Part shown: in pieces, positions 6,558 to 13,362 of the stretch
Layout of the letters: each line of letters opens with the position of its first letter
How positions within the stretch are numbered: the first letter of the stretch is position 1
From: an uncultured Ruminococcus sp.
GTDB lineage: Bacteria > Bacillota > Clostridia > Oscillospirales > Ruminococcaceae
Assembly (NCBI GenBank): GCA_946404705.1
Contig: CAMJES010000021.1
Coordinates: forward strand, 1 to 15,250
Direction of reading: 5' to 3'
Length of the DNA: 15,250 nt
Position numbers and translations under genes: made by a program
Notes under the pieces: generated by a model
Seen by the model: only the letters and a program-made list of their open reading frames with translations
The model's database searches: none
Told to the model about the DNA's origin: nothing

Positions 6558-7415
6558 TTATTCCTTTTCGGAATTTTCATCTATTGCACTAAAAACTCCG
6601 GACATCATTTTCAAAGTCATTTCTTCCATACTTATCTCGGTGTAATCTTCGGGTATCTCAAAGTAGGATTCATCAGGTTCATCAAGCAGGTCTATTGTCA
6701 GATCTGCGATCTCACCATTTGAACCGAATTTTTGAAGCTTGACATCGGGTGAATAGTAAAATACCTGTTCCGAACCGTCTTTGCTGTATTTTTCAAAAAT
6801 ATAATCCGTTCCCTCGATATTTTCAATTCCGTCCTCTGTGAAGCTGCTGTAGTCTGCGGTGGTGTCAACAACGGATTCAACCTCATTGTCGGCGTCATAG
6901 GAAGTTTCGGTATCAAAGCTGTAGGTTTTGGAATTCTTGTCAATAAAGTAGCCCTTTTTACCATTGACTATCAATGTCATTGACATAATACCGGGGATCT
7001 GGGTGTCCATATATAAATTGTTATCATAAACATGCATTTCGATTGATGTAATGCTCGATCCGTCTTCTGTGACGTTGCACTTAAATACAATATTCCCTTT
7101 GTCCCAATTGGATGTAGACTTCATAAGTGCATCAGTCCACGATGCGCCGTTTTTTTCGCTGTAAGCTTCAACTGCTGTGATGCTGTCCGAATCTGAGGTG
7201 GTAGTTTCTGTTATGCTCTCTGTTTCGGCTTCCGTTTCCGAAGAAACAGTTGTTGTTTCGCTTATTTCGGTTGTATCAATTATTTCGGTTGTTTCACTTA
7301 CAGAGTAGGAATCTGCTGCATCTGTGTTTTCGGCAGCTTTATCAGAGTTCGAGCATCCGCCGAATATGAGCATTGAAATTGCAGCGGAAAGTGCGATTAT
7401 TTTTTTGTAATACAT
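6558..7415 (-). CDS. Hypothetical lipoprotein with Ser/Thr/Glu-rich linker and LolA/LppX-like body
   Basis: This is a 285-residue protein starting at ATG 7415 with GAGGT 7 nt upstream. Residues 1-20 form a lipoprotein signal peptide with lipobox IFGGC (Cys21). Residues about 22-80 are a low-complexity acidic Thr/Ser/Glu spacer that would cross the cell wall. Residues about 85-285 contain alternating beta-strand patterns (NIVFKCNV, SSITSIEMHVYDNNLYMDTQI, SMTLIVNGKKGYFIDKNSKTYSF, and a final YFEIPEDYTEI) that recall the LolA/LppX/DUF4412-like lipoprotein fold. The resemblance is in pattern only, so no function is assigned. It has its own consensus promoter lying in the end of the upstream acetyltransferase gene. 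It is probably anchored on the outer face of the membrane. Confidence 0.8.
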   Translation of the reverse strand: MYYKKIIALSAAISMLIFGGCSNSDKAAENTDAADSYSVSETTEIIDTTEISETTTVSSETEAETESITETTTSDSDSITAVEAYSEKNGASWTDALMKSTSNWDKGNIVFKCNVTEDGSSITSIEMHVYDNNLYMDTQIPGIMSMTLIVNGKKGYFIDKNSKTYSFDTETSYDADNEVESVVDTTADYSSFTEDGIENIEGTDYIFEKYSKDGSEQVFYYSPDVKLQKFGSNGEIADLTIDLLDEPDESYFEIPEDYTEISMEEMTLKMMSGVFSAIDENSEKE

Positions 7416-7445
7416 ATTTATACCTCATAGTGATTATTTGTTTAT

Positions 7446-7474
7446 ATTTTATCACGCATCAATGTTATTGTCAA
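7446..7474 (-). promoter_or_regulatory. Sigma-A promoter of the lipoprotein gene, inside the end of the upstream CDS
   Basis: -35 TTGACA (7474-7469) and -10 TAAAAT (7451-7446) have exact 17-nt spacing. The -35 and spacer encode the last residues (LDNNIDA and stop) of the acetyltransferase, and the -10 starts right after its stop codon. The distance to the lipoprotein ATG at 7415 suits a start near 7439. Confidence 0.8.
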
Positions 7475-8054
7475 GATTTATTGCAGCAACGCACAAGCTC
7501 GGTAAATATTCTGAGCGGATCGCTTCCCATTGTCCTTTTGTCATATAGTTTGTATGAACAGTACGATTTTCACCCAAAAGGGGAACGGGAACTGCTTCGC
7601 AGGTGTGATGATACCGAAAGCCCAGCTTTTCCTGAACTCTTTTTGACTTTGTGTTGCCGTCATAGTAACCGCACCATATAGTCGTCATGCCGAGGTCTTC
7701 AAATCCGTGCAGTAAAAGCCGCCTTGCCGCCTCGGGGATATATCCCTTCCCCCAGAACGGCTTGCCTATCCAGTAACCAAGCTCGCATTCGTCATCTCTG
7801 TCCGTCATATCGGTCGAACCGCTGAGAATAAGACCTATGCTGCCGATAGCTTTATTGTCTTCTTTCAGGCATACAGCATAGGTTTCCTCCGCCGATAATA
7901 CGCTTCGGATTATTTCAAGGCTGTTTTCAACGCTTGTGTGCGCAGGCCATCCTGCAGGAGGGCCGATATCGGGGTCTTTTGCATATTCATATAAGCTTTC
8001 GGCGTCCGTTTCGCGCCACGGACGGAGTATCAGTCTTTCTGTTGTAAATTCCAT
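7452..8054 (-). CDS. RimJ/RimL-type GNAT N-acetyltransferase
   Basis: This 200-residue protein begins with the family signature FTTERLILRPWRETDAESLY (residues 3-22). It continues with IGSIGLILSG (70-79), ELGYWIGKPFWGKGYIPEAAR (91-111, including the acetyl-CoA pyrophosphate loop) and NTKSKRVQEKLGFRYHH (134-150). Members transfer acetyl from acetyl-CoA to protein N-termini or small amines; the substrate is unknown. The last 20 or so residues (SEYLPSLCVAAINLDNNIDA) extend beyond the usual end and overlap the promoter of the next gene. The ATG at 8054 is only 2 nt after the stop of the membrane protein gene, and the nearest purine-rich stretch (AAAGGG) is far upstream, so translation is probably coupled. 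Confidence 0.9.
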   Translation of the reverse strand: MEFTTERLILRPWRETDAESLYEYAKDPDIGPPAGWPAHTSVENSLEIIRSVLSAEETYAVCLKEDNKAIGSIGLILSGSTDMTDRDDECELGYWIGKPFWGKGYIPEAARRLLLHGFEDLGMTTIWCGYYDGNTKSKRVQEKLGFRYHHTCEAVPVPLLGENRTVHTNYMTKGQWEAIRSEYLPSLCVAAINLDNNIDA

Positions 8055-8056
8055 AA

Positions 8057-8632
8057 TTATAAAGTGACCCTTTCTGTCATATCAATGCTTTTATTGTATA
8101 TCTTAACTATCCTTGGGCGGTTGTATCTTTGCAGGATAACAAAAAAAGCGTCACAGCAGCCTGCAAAGAAAGCGGTTATCGCAAATATCCATATATATTC
8201 TTTGGGGTCGGGCGTGAAAAAAATGAATAAAAGCGATACATAACCCAGCAGTATGATTATTTCATGTATAATTTCTGCGGCACACATATTTTCAATTATC
8301 TTTTTCATATCGTTATGCTCTAATGAAAACTTTTGCGGCTCCCATGTCGGGATAAAATGCTTCCATTTCTTCACCTGCATAAGCTTGTAAAGCTTCTTTT
8401 CAAACTTCTTTTCGCAAAACCAACGGCTTTCACAGTTTATGCCGTTTTTCGTAAGCGTATCAACGACAGTACCCACAGCGAGCCGCATAGCGAAATGATA
8501 AAACGCCGTTGCCGCTGTTATTGTCAGCGAAAACCACAGTACAGTATGAACTGCTCTGTAAAAAATAAAGCATATCAGCGCCAGTACCGCCAATGCAATT
8601 GTTATTGCTTTAAATAGTTTGCTGAACTGCAT
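8057..8632 (-). CDS. CrtO-like (glycosyl-4,4'-diaponeurosporenoate acyltransferase family) membrane protein
   Basis: I chose ATG 8632, with GGAG 7 nt upstream, giving 191 residues; a longer in-frame start at 8677 would overlap the upstream gene and has no ribosome binding site. Hydrophobic segments lie at about 7-24, 30-50, 122-141 and 148-167. Between them are a VKKWKHFIP motif (87-95), an AEIIHE motif (119-124) and a conserved QRYNRPR (168-174). The same three blocks (VRKWKHKI, AELIHW, QRYNRPR) occur in the staphylococcal CrtO acyltransferase of staphyloxanthin synthesis, as I recall that sequence. No carotenoid genes are in the window, so this homologue probably has another acyl acceptor or none known. 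It lies in a tight unit after the DUF1697 gene (22 nt) and before the acetyltransferase gene (2 nt). Confidence 0.7.
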   Translation of the reverse strand: MQFSKLFKAITIALAVLALICFIFYRAVHTVLWFSLTITAATAFYHFAMRLAVGTVVDTLTKNGINCESRWFCEKKFEKKLYKLMQVKKWKHFIPTWEPQKFSLEHNDMKKIIENMCAAEIIHEIIILLGYVSLLFIFFTPDPKEYIWIFAITAFFAGCCDAFFVILQRYNRPRIVKIYNKSIDMTERVTL

Positions 8633-8654
8633 ATTATTTCTCCGTTTACGTATA

Positions 8655-9194
8655 TTATTGTCTGCAAAGCTCTGCAAGCTTCTTAACAGTATTTGCAGTA
8701 CGGATAGTCAGCTTTTCTCCAATGCCTGCGCTTGCGGTTTTCTTCCACCAGTTTGCTTTGGAATAATTCTTTCTGTCAAACGACCAGAATATAACGTTTT
8801 TGTATATGCATATTTTTTCAAGCTTTTCCGTGGGTTCGCCGACCTTTTCGGCTATCTCTTCGGCGGTTGACGGCGGTATCACAAATATCAGATTGTCGTA
8901 GATATCCTTGTCAGCCGTACCCCACCAATCGGGAGCATTTTTCAGTATCTCGTCCAACGTTTCGGCGTCTGTTATGTATATCTCTGTGACAACGCCAAAT
9001 CTGTCCTCGACCATTTTTGCTATTTCGGCGGAAGTGACCTCTCTGTCAGCCGAAAAAACTACATTTCCGCTGTTGAAATATGTAATAACATTTTCAAAGC
9101 CAAGCTCCTCAAATCCGAGTTTAAGCTCGGACATTGCGACCTTGTTCTTTCCGCTGATGTTTATGCCGCGCAATAATGCGATATATCTTTTCAT
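8655..9194 (-). CDS. DUF1697 family protein
   Basis: This is a 179-residue protein, the usual size for the family. It opens with the family signature YIALLRGINISGKNKVAMSEL (residues 4-24), followed by VITYFNSGNVVFSA (36-49) and YDNLIFVIPPS. The C-terminal block IFWSFDRKNYSKANWW, then TIRTANTVKKLAEL, is also typical. The biochemical function of DUF1697 is unknown. The start at ATG 9194 fits the family N-terminus; ATG 9206 in the same frame (adding MGKK) is possible and would overlap the upstream stop by 8 nt. Neither has a strong ribosome binding site, so coupling to the upstream gene, which ends 4 nt before, is likely. Confidence 0.88.
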   Translation of the reverse strand: MKRYIALLRGINISGKNKVAMSELKLGFEELGFENVITYFNSGNVVFSADREVTSAEIAKMVEDRFGVVTEIYITDAETLDEILKNAPDWWGTADKDIYDNLIFVIPPSTAEEIAEKVGEPTEKLEKICIYKNVIFWSFDRKNYSKANWWKKTASAGIGEKLTIRTANTVKKLAELCRQ

Positions 9195-9198
9195 TTTT

Positions 9199-10269
9199 TT
9201 ACCCATTGTCGCTGTATGTATCTTCAAACAGCTTTAAGCCTTCGTACATATCCTGCCCGAGTATCTCCTGCGTTTTGGAGAAATCGTATTTTTCGTGAAG
9301 CTTGTCATGCGCCTTTAAAAAAGCCTTTTTGCCATACTTTTTTATGAACACAGCCTGCGCTTTTGCCGCATTCGCCCCGTCATTCCCTTCGATATAGAAG
9401 CCTTTATGACAGCTTTCTATCTCTGCACATTCATAACAGCCATCAAAGCCTTTTTCCTTGCAGCAGGTCACATTCGGACATTTCTTGTCGGGAAAACAGG
9501 TCGCAAAGGAGCAGGTGTTATACTCCGTTCGGCAGGAGCCGCACCATTCGCCGAGGAAACAATGGTTGCAGGAAAAGCCGCAGTATGCAACTGGGTCAAC
9601 CCCCTTGCGCGCGATTTTGCACAGCTTGTTTTTGATTCGCTGCATTGCTTCAATGTGCATTATCCAATGCCTGCAGAACGGCATTTTTATCAGCCCTCTG
9701 ACGTCCTTACCGCACCAATAATCAATGAGCCACTCTGCGTTTTCGTCCGTGCTTACACATTCGGAGGAAATGAGCCTGTCCTTGTCACTATCGGAAAATC
9801 TGCGCTTTAGCTGTGGATATTCAAGCTTTGTCAGAATATCATTCGTTGAGAGCATGACTGCTTTTGCATATTCGTAAAGGCTGTTTATATCAAGCTTTTC
9901 GGAAAACTCGGCAATGTCTTCGCCTTGAAGCTCGTTTCCCGTGGTGATTATGGGCGAGCCGATGTTCTTCAAGAAATCATTAGTAAAAAGTATCTGTTCG
10001 TCATTATTTATAAGCGTGTGCGCAGCGATATCTTCTATGCGGAAAATATGCCATATCGAATATGCAAGCGTCATGCTGTGATAACCGTCTGTGCCTGCAA
10101 AGGGCATTCGTGAAAACGCCTCGCGCGGAAATCCATTTACAATAAAGGTTATCTGCTCAAAAAGTTCGTTTCGAAAATTTATGAGCAGGTCAATTCCGTC
10201 TTTGTATGTACTTTCCTTTCCGAGAAGCTTCTGTATCTCGGTATTTTTCTCCGACCATTCTTTGTTCAT
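9199..10269 (-). CDS. DinB-like domain fused to a Cys-rich DUF3795 domain
   Basis: This is a 356-residue protein from ATG 10269, with AAGGA about 9 nt upstream. Residues about 20-215 look like a DinB/DUF664 four-helix bundle, with possible metal-binding histidines in YHSMTLAYSIWHIFRIEDIAAH (H64, H74, H84) and HWIMHIEAMQ (H201, H205). Residues 229-290 are a cysteine-rich DUF3795 module: YCGFSCNHC, then EWCGSC, and a final GCYECAEIESC. It has 13 Cys between 230 and 287, which suggests zinc or Fe-S binding. The tail (about 300-350) resembles the helical end of DUF3795 proteins. DinB-superfamily members include thiol-dependent transferases, but no substrate can be named. It is the first gene of a leftward unit with a fully consensus promoter. 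Confidence 0.8.
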   Translation of the reverse strand: MNKEWSEKNTEIQKLLGKESTYKDGIDLLINFRNELFEQITFIVNGFPREAFSRMPFAGTDGYHSMTLAYSIWHIFRIEDIAAHTLINNDEQILFTNDFLKNIGSPIITTGNELQGEDIAEFSEKLDINSLYEYAKAVMLSTNDILTKLEYPQLKRRFSDSDKDRLISSECVSTDENAEWLIDYWCGKDVRGLIKMPFCRHWIMHIEAMQRIKNKLCKIARKGVDPVAYCGFSCNHCFLGEWCGSCRTEYNTCSFATCFPDKKCPNVTCCKEKGFDGCYECAEIESCHKGFYIEGNDGANAAKAQAVFIKKYGKKAFLKAHDKLHEKYDFSKTQEILGQDMYEGLKLFEDTYSDNG

Positions 10270-10318
10270 GGTGATGGTTCCTTTCTGTCAAAAAGAGCAG
10301 TATTGCAGCTTGGTTCTG

Positions 10319-10347
10319 ATTATATCATTCTAATATTTTTTTGTCAA
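10319..10347 (-). promoter_or_regulatory. Consensus sigma-A promoter of the DinB/DUF3795 unit
   Basis: A perfect -35 TTGACA (10347-10342) and a perfect -10 TATAAT (10324-10319) have a 17-nt spacer. It should drive the DinB-DUF3795, DUF1697, CrtO-like and RimJ/RimL genes, whose gaps are 2-22 nt. Confidence 0.88.
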
Positions 10348-10434
10348 CGCTTATTCACGGATATATTATTGTATTTTATGTGTATGACAATCACGGTATT
10401 TCAACGATTAAATTAATGTATATTCTATAAAAAA

Positions 10435-10448
10435 TATACCGTGGTATA
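10435..10448. repeat. Small inverted repeat upstream of the DNA glycosylase
   Basis: TATACC-GT-GGTATA is a 6-bp inverted repeat with a 2-nt centre, placed 14 nt upstream of the glycosylase -35 box. It could be an operator, but it is AT-rich and short, and does not match the LexA consensus. Between the two divergent promoters (10348-10461) I see nothing else. Confidence 0.25.
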
Positions 10449-10461
10449 ACGATCGGTTCTC

Positions 10462-10490
10462 TTGATTTTTCATACGCAATAATGTAAAAT
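10462..10490 (+). promoter_or_regulatory. Sigma-A promoter of the DNA glycosylase gene
   Basis: -35 TTGATT (10462-10467) and -10 TAAAAT (10485-10490) have a 17-nt spacer, giving a start near 10497. The leader is then only about 13 nt, which still leaves room for GGAG at 10498-10501. Confidence 0.6.
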
Positions 10491-10509
10491 ATAAAACGGA
10501 GATGATATA

Positions 10510-11019
10510 ATGGTACAAAATCGTGACGCATATCAGCATATAACGCATACCTTTCCGCCGTTTTACAGCGGCAGCTCAAAGATACTTATCCTCGGTAGTT
10601 TTCCCTCGGTAAAATCAAGAGAGCAGGGATTCTATTACGGACATCCGCAGAACAGATTTTGGAAGACGATTGCTTCGGTTTACAGCGAAAATGTGCCGCA
10701 GGATATCGCGGAGAAAAAAGCCCTGCTCGAAAGGCACAACATCGCTCTTTACGATGTGATATACAGCTGCGACATAATCGGTTCAAGCGACAGCAGCATA
10801 AGAAACGTTGTTCCTGCGGATATCGAATGCATTGTAGGCGGTTCCCATATTAAAAAGATACTTCTCAACGGAAAAACTGCGGAAAAATACTTCCGTAAAT
10901 TTCAGTCGGAGCAGCTTATTGATATGACAAGCGTTATGCCGTCAACAAGTCCTGCAAATGCGGCGTTTTCGCTTGAAAAGCTTGTGCAGATATGGGGCGC
11001 GGAATTATTGGATTGCTAA
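10510..11019 (+). CDS. DNA-deoxyinosine (hypoxanthine) glycosylase, UDG superfamily
   Basis: This is a 169-residue protein with GGAG 8 nt before the ATG. It shows the signatures of the hypoxanthine-DNA glycosylase branch of the uracil-DNA glycosylase superfamily: ILILGSFPSVKSREQGFYYGHPQNRFWK (residues 25-52), covering motif I and the conserved YGHPQNRFW, then LYDVIYSCDI (80-89) and the second active-site loop VMPSTSPANAAF (142-153). These enzymes cut deaminated bases (hypoxanthine, in some members uracil) from DNA to start base excision repair in the cytoplasm. Length and both loops are as expected, so it should be active. It has its own promoter, divergent from the DinB/DUF3795 unit, and no LexA box is visible. 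I see no clear terminator after it. Confidence 0.9.
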   Translation: MVQNRDAYQHITHTFPPFYSGSSKILILGSFPSVKSREQGFYYGHPQNRFWKTIASVYSENVPQDIAEKKALLERHNIALYDVIYSCDIIGSSDSSIRNVVPADIECIVGGSHIKKILLNGKTAEKYFRKFQSEQLIDMTSVMPSTSPANAAFSLEKLVQIWGAELLDC

Positions 11020-11086
11020 ACTCAACGAAAAAATATGCTGTTTATTGTCTTTTTGTACAATCTTTTAAGAAATTTATTGTAAAATC

Positions 11087-11115
11087 TTGAAAAAAATTTG
11101 GAAATGTAATATAAT
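11087..11115 (+). promoter_or_regulatory. Sigma-A promoter of the DHH phosphoesterase gene
   Basis: -35 TTGAAA (11087-11092) and a perfect -10 TATAAT (11110-11115) are 17 nt apart. The leader to ATG 11172 is about 50 nt, is AT-rich and shows no stable fold. The preceding stretch 11020-11086 holds nothing I can name. Confidence 0.7.
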
Positions 11116-11171
11116 ATTTTATTATAGAGTTATTGTGTCTATTAAATCTTTCTTTTTAAGGAGTTGTATAT

Positions 11172-12092
11172 ATGAGACTTGTTACACGTTCGGATTTTGA
11201 CGGACTTGCCTGCGGCGCATTGCTTAAAGATGTTGGTGTTATCGACAGTTGGAAGTTTGTCCACCCGAAGGATCTTCAGGACGGACTTGTTGAGATAACA
11301 AAGGACGACTGCCTTGCAAACGTTCCTTTTGTAGAGGGCTGCGGACTTTGGTTCGATCACCACTCCAGCGAGCATGAAAGAAATCAGCTTGAAGGAAAAT
11401 ATGTCGGCGAAAGCAGGATAACCCCCTCCTGTGCAAGAATAATATATGATTATTACGGCGGCGAGGAACGCTTCTCACACTATGATGAAATGATGGTTGC
11501 CGTTGACAAGGTCGACAGCGGAAACCTTACAAAGGAAGAGATCCTTCACCCCGAGGGCTGGATACTTATTGGTTTCCTCATGGATCCGAGGACCGGCCTT
11601 GGCAGATGGAGAAACTTCACCATCTCCAACTATCAGCTTATGGAAAAGCTTATCGACTGCTGCCGCACGATGAATACCGAAGAGATACTTGCTCTGCCCG
11701 ATGTTAAGGAGCGTATCGAAGTATACAACGAGCAGACCGAAAAGTTCAAGGAAATGGTAAAGGCGCATACACGCACCGAAAAGGATGTTATCATCACCGA
11801 TCTGAGAGGCGTTGACCCGATATATTCCGGAAACCGCTTCCTTATTTACAGCCTTTATCCCGAGCAGAACATCTCCGCTTGGATAGTTAACGGCAAGGGC
11901 GGCGCAGGCTGCAGCGCGGCTGTCGGTTATTCGATACTTAACAGAACATCGAACGTTGACGTCGGACACCTTATGCTTAAATACGGCGGCGGCGGACACA
12001 AGGCTGTCGGAACCTGCCAGTTCAGCGATGAAAATATGGACACCGAGCTTCCGAAGATGCTTGATGAGCTTATCAACGGGGTAAAGGATTGA
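11172..12092 (+). CDS. DHH-family phosphoesterase (often annotated exopolyphosphatase)
   Basis: This is a 306-residue protein, with AAGGAG 8 nt before the ATG. The DHH fold motifs are present: RSDFDGLACGALL (residues 6-18, metal Asp8 and Asp10), the naming motif FDHHSSEH (61-68) and AVDKVDSG (110-117). The C-terminal DHHA1-type substrate-binding loop is YGGGGHKAVGTCQF (271-284). Family members hydrolyse phosphodiester or phosphoanhydride bonds in nanoRNAs, pApA/c-di-AMP products or polyphosphate, using Mn2+. It is smaller than multidomain GdpP and closest in layout to NrnA/exopolyphosphatase-like proteins, but the substrate cannot be settled here. The FakA-C-like gene begins 20 nt downstream and is probably co-transcribed. 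Confidence 0.85.
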   Translation: MRLVTRSDFDGLACGALLKDVGVIDSWKFVHPKDLQDGLVEITKDDCLANVPFVEGCGLWFDHHSSEHERNQLEGKYVGESRITPSCARIIYDYYGGEERFSHYDEMMVAVDKVDSGNLTKEEILHPEGWILIGFLMDPRTGLGRWRNFTISNYQLMEKLIDCCRTMNTEEILALPDVKERIEVYNEQTEKFKEMVKAHTRTEKDVIITDLRGVDPIYSGNRFLIYSLYPEQNISAWIVNGKGGAGCSAAVGYSILNRTSNVDVGHLMLKYGGGGHKAVGTCQFSDENMDTELPKMLDELINGVKD

Positions 12093-12112
12093 TACAGCGA
12101 GGTTATACATAA

Positions 12113-12364
12113 ATGATAGAATTCCGTTACGACACACAGCTTCTTATTGAGGGCAATAACCTTGACGAGGATAAGATAGACGAATACTTCCGCCAAAACT
12201 TCAAAGGCGACAGTCTGCTTGCGGTCGGCGACGAGGAGCTTATCAAGATACACTTCCATACGAACGAACCGTGGAAGGTGCTTGAATACTGTGCGTCACT
12301 CGGCGAGATATATGATATCGTTGTCGAGGATATGGACAGGCAGTCAAGGGGACTTAAAGGCTGA
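12113..12364 (+). CDS. Free-standing FakA/YloV C-terminal-like domain
   Basis: This is an 83-residue protein. GAGG lies 10 nt before the ATG. It matches the end region of the FakA/YloV (DAK2-like fatty-acid kinase) C-terminal domain as I recall it: RYDTQLLIEG (5-14) for the usual YCTEFIVEG-type strand, then KGDSLLAVGDEELIKIHFHTNEP (31-53) for the signature GDSLVVVGDDDLVKVHVHT, and VLEYCASLGEIYDIVVEDMDRQ (56-77). The full family protein has about 550 residues with an ATP-binding kinase domain that is absent here. It starts with its own ribosome binding site and ends cleanly, so it looks like a real small gene rather than a decay product. A role as a partner or regulatory domain is inference only. 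Confidence 0.7.
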   Translation: MIEFRYDTQLLIEGNNLDEDKIDEYFRQNFKGDSLLAVGDEELIKIHFHTNEPWKVLEYCASLGEIYDIVVEDMDRQSRGLKG

Positions 12365-12376
12365 TTTTACGGCATT

Positions 12377-12410
12377 TTAAGTGCATATTGCCATAATAAA
12401 TGCAACTTAA
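12377..12410 (+). terminator. Possible terminator after the FakA-C-like gene
   Basis: TTAAGTGCAT (12377-12386) pairs with ATGCAACTTAA (12400-12410) in a 10-bp AT-rich stem with one bulged base and a 13-nt loop. TTTTTT follows 7 nt later. The stem is weak, so leaky termination is more likely than a full stop. Confidence 0.35.
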
Positions 12411-12453
12411 TTAACTGTTTTTTAGGCTTTTTTTAGATAATTTTCATAAATCG

Positions 12454-12482
12454 TTGACTTTTTGGATAAATAGTTATATAAT
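12454..12482 (+). promoter_or_regulatory. Sigma-A promoter of the tail-SCP2 gene
   Basis: -35 TTGACT (12454-12459) and a perfect -10 TATAAT (12477-12482) have a 17-nt spacer. The leader of about 100 nt contains a small GC stem, GGCGG/CCGCC (12544-12548 and 12556-12560), before the GGAGG at 12578-12582. Such strong signals suit a highly expressed gene. Confidence 0.8.
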
Positions 12483-12589
12483 AGTATTAGTTTTAAAGCT
12501 ATAAACTGTTCGCAGTTGAACCGTAAGTTAAAGATAATTTTAAGGCGGATTATTGCCGCCGATATCTGAAATCGTATGGAGGAATCAAT

Positions 12590-13228
12590 ATGGCAAACGA
12601 GAAAAAGACAGTTACCGCTGCTACCGAAGTTAAGAAGGAAGAAAAAGTAAAGACAGCAGAAACCAAGCCTGCTGCAGCTCCCGTTGCTGCTCCCAAGGCT
12701 GCTGAGGTAAAGCCTGCAGAAGTAAAGGCTGCTGCTCCTGCTCCCAAGAAGGAAGAAAAGAAACCGGCTGAGAAAAAGCCTGCTGCTAAGAAGACCGCAG
12801 AAAAGAAGCCTGCTGCAGCAAAGAAGACTGCTGCAAAGACAGAAGCAAAGCCTGCCGCTAAGACAGCTGCAAAGGCTCCCAAGGCGCCTAAGGCTCCCAA
12901 GGTTTCTCCGTATGAAGCTGCACTTGCAAAATCCCAGAAAAAGTTTGCTTCCGTAAAGACCGATAAGGTCAAGTATCCTATCGCTGTAAACGTTGAACTC
13001 AGCGGTTCCGCAGAAGGTATCTTCTATGTTTACCTCAGCGAAGCAGGAAAGCCTGCTGTTGAACCTTACAAATACGATGATTACGATGTATATGTAAGAG
13101 CTGACGCAGACGCTTTCAACAAGGTTCTCGACGGCAAGCTCAGCGTTTATGACGCTCTTGCTGACGGTTCGCTCCACGTTGAAGGAACTGTTAAGAAGGC
13201 TCTGATGTTCTTCCTCTCTGCTTTCTAA
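12590..13228 (+). CDS. Lys/Ala/Pro-rich histone H1-like tail fused to an SCP2-type domain
   Basis: This is a 212-residue protein with GGAGG 7 nt before the ATG. Residues 1-105 are low-complexity and built almost only of Lys, Ala, Glu, Pro, Thr and Val, with KPAAKK/KTAEKKPA/APK repeats. They contain no aromatic residue and no Arg, much like histone H1 or bacterial Hc1/AlgP tails, and should be disordered and highly positive. Residues about 115-212 resemble the SCP2 sterol-carrier fold: YPIAVNVELSGSAEGIFYVYL (129-149), VEPYKYDDYDVYVRADADAFNKVLDGKLS (157-185) and DGSLHVEGTVKKAL (192-205). SCP2 domains bind lipids; the tail could bind nucleic acid or acidic polymers. Codons are strongly biased (GCT/GCA, AAG), and a strong promoter, ribosome binding site and terminator frame it as a monocistronic, abundant protein. 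Its function is not known to me. Confidence 0.75.
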   Translation: MANEKKTVTAATEVKKEEKVKTAETKPAAAPVAAPKAAEVKPAEVKAAAPAPKKEEKKPAEKKPAAKKTAEKKPAAAKKTAAKTEAKPAAKTAAKAPKAPKAPKVSPYEAALAKSQKKFASVKTDKVKYPIAVNVELSGSAEGIFYVYLSEAGKPAVEPYKYDDYDVYVRADADAFNKVLDGKLSVYDALADGSLHVEGTVKKALMFFLSAF

Positions 13229-13257
13229 TGACAGCAGTTTAAATCGCTTTTTTGAAG

Positions 13258-13284
13258 CGCCGCACTTAAATGTGCGGCGTTTTT
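13258..13284 (+). terminator. Rho-independent terminator of the tail-SCP2 gene
   Basis: CGCCGCAC (13258-13265) pairs perfectly with GTGCGGCG (13272-13279) around a 6-nt loop, followed directly by TTTTT. It lies 29 nt after the stop codon and insulates the gene from the rimP operon. Confidence 0.92.
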
Positions 13285-13315
13285 ATATGTTTTTTCATTA
13301 TTTTTTGAAAAAGGC

Positions 13316-13344
13316 TTGCATTACGGCTGTAAATGTGTTATAAT
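13316..13344 (+). promoter_or_regulatory. Sigma-A promoter of the rimP-nusA operon
   Basis: -35 TTGCAT (13316-13321) and a perfect -10 TATAAT (13339-13344) are separated by 17 nt. Transcription should start near 13351, leaving a leader of about 60 nt that is mostly occupied by a terminator-like hairpin. Confidence 0.75.
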
Positions 13345-13362
13345 ATATGTAACATTATTAAG

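Noticed and set aside
11475..12137. A 220-codon minus-strand open frame
   Set aside because: It lies opposite the DHH phosphoesterase, whose motifs are intact; the reverse frame has no recognisable domain.
12422..13177. A 251-codon minus-strand open frame rich in Ser, Leu, Cys and Phe
   Set aside because: It is the mirror of the low-complexity Lys/Ala/Pro repeat of the tail-SCP2 gene, which has a promoter, ribosome binding site and terminator on the plus strand.
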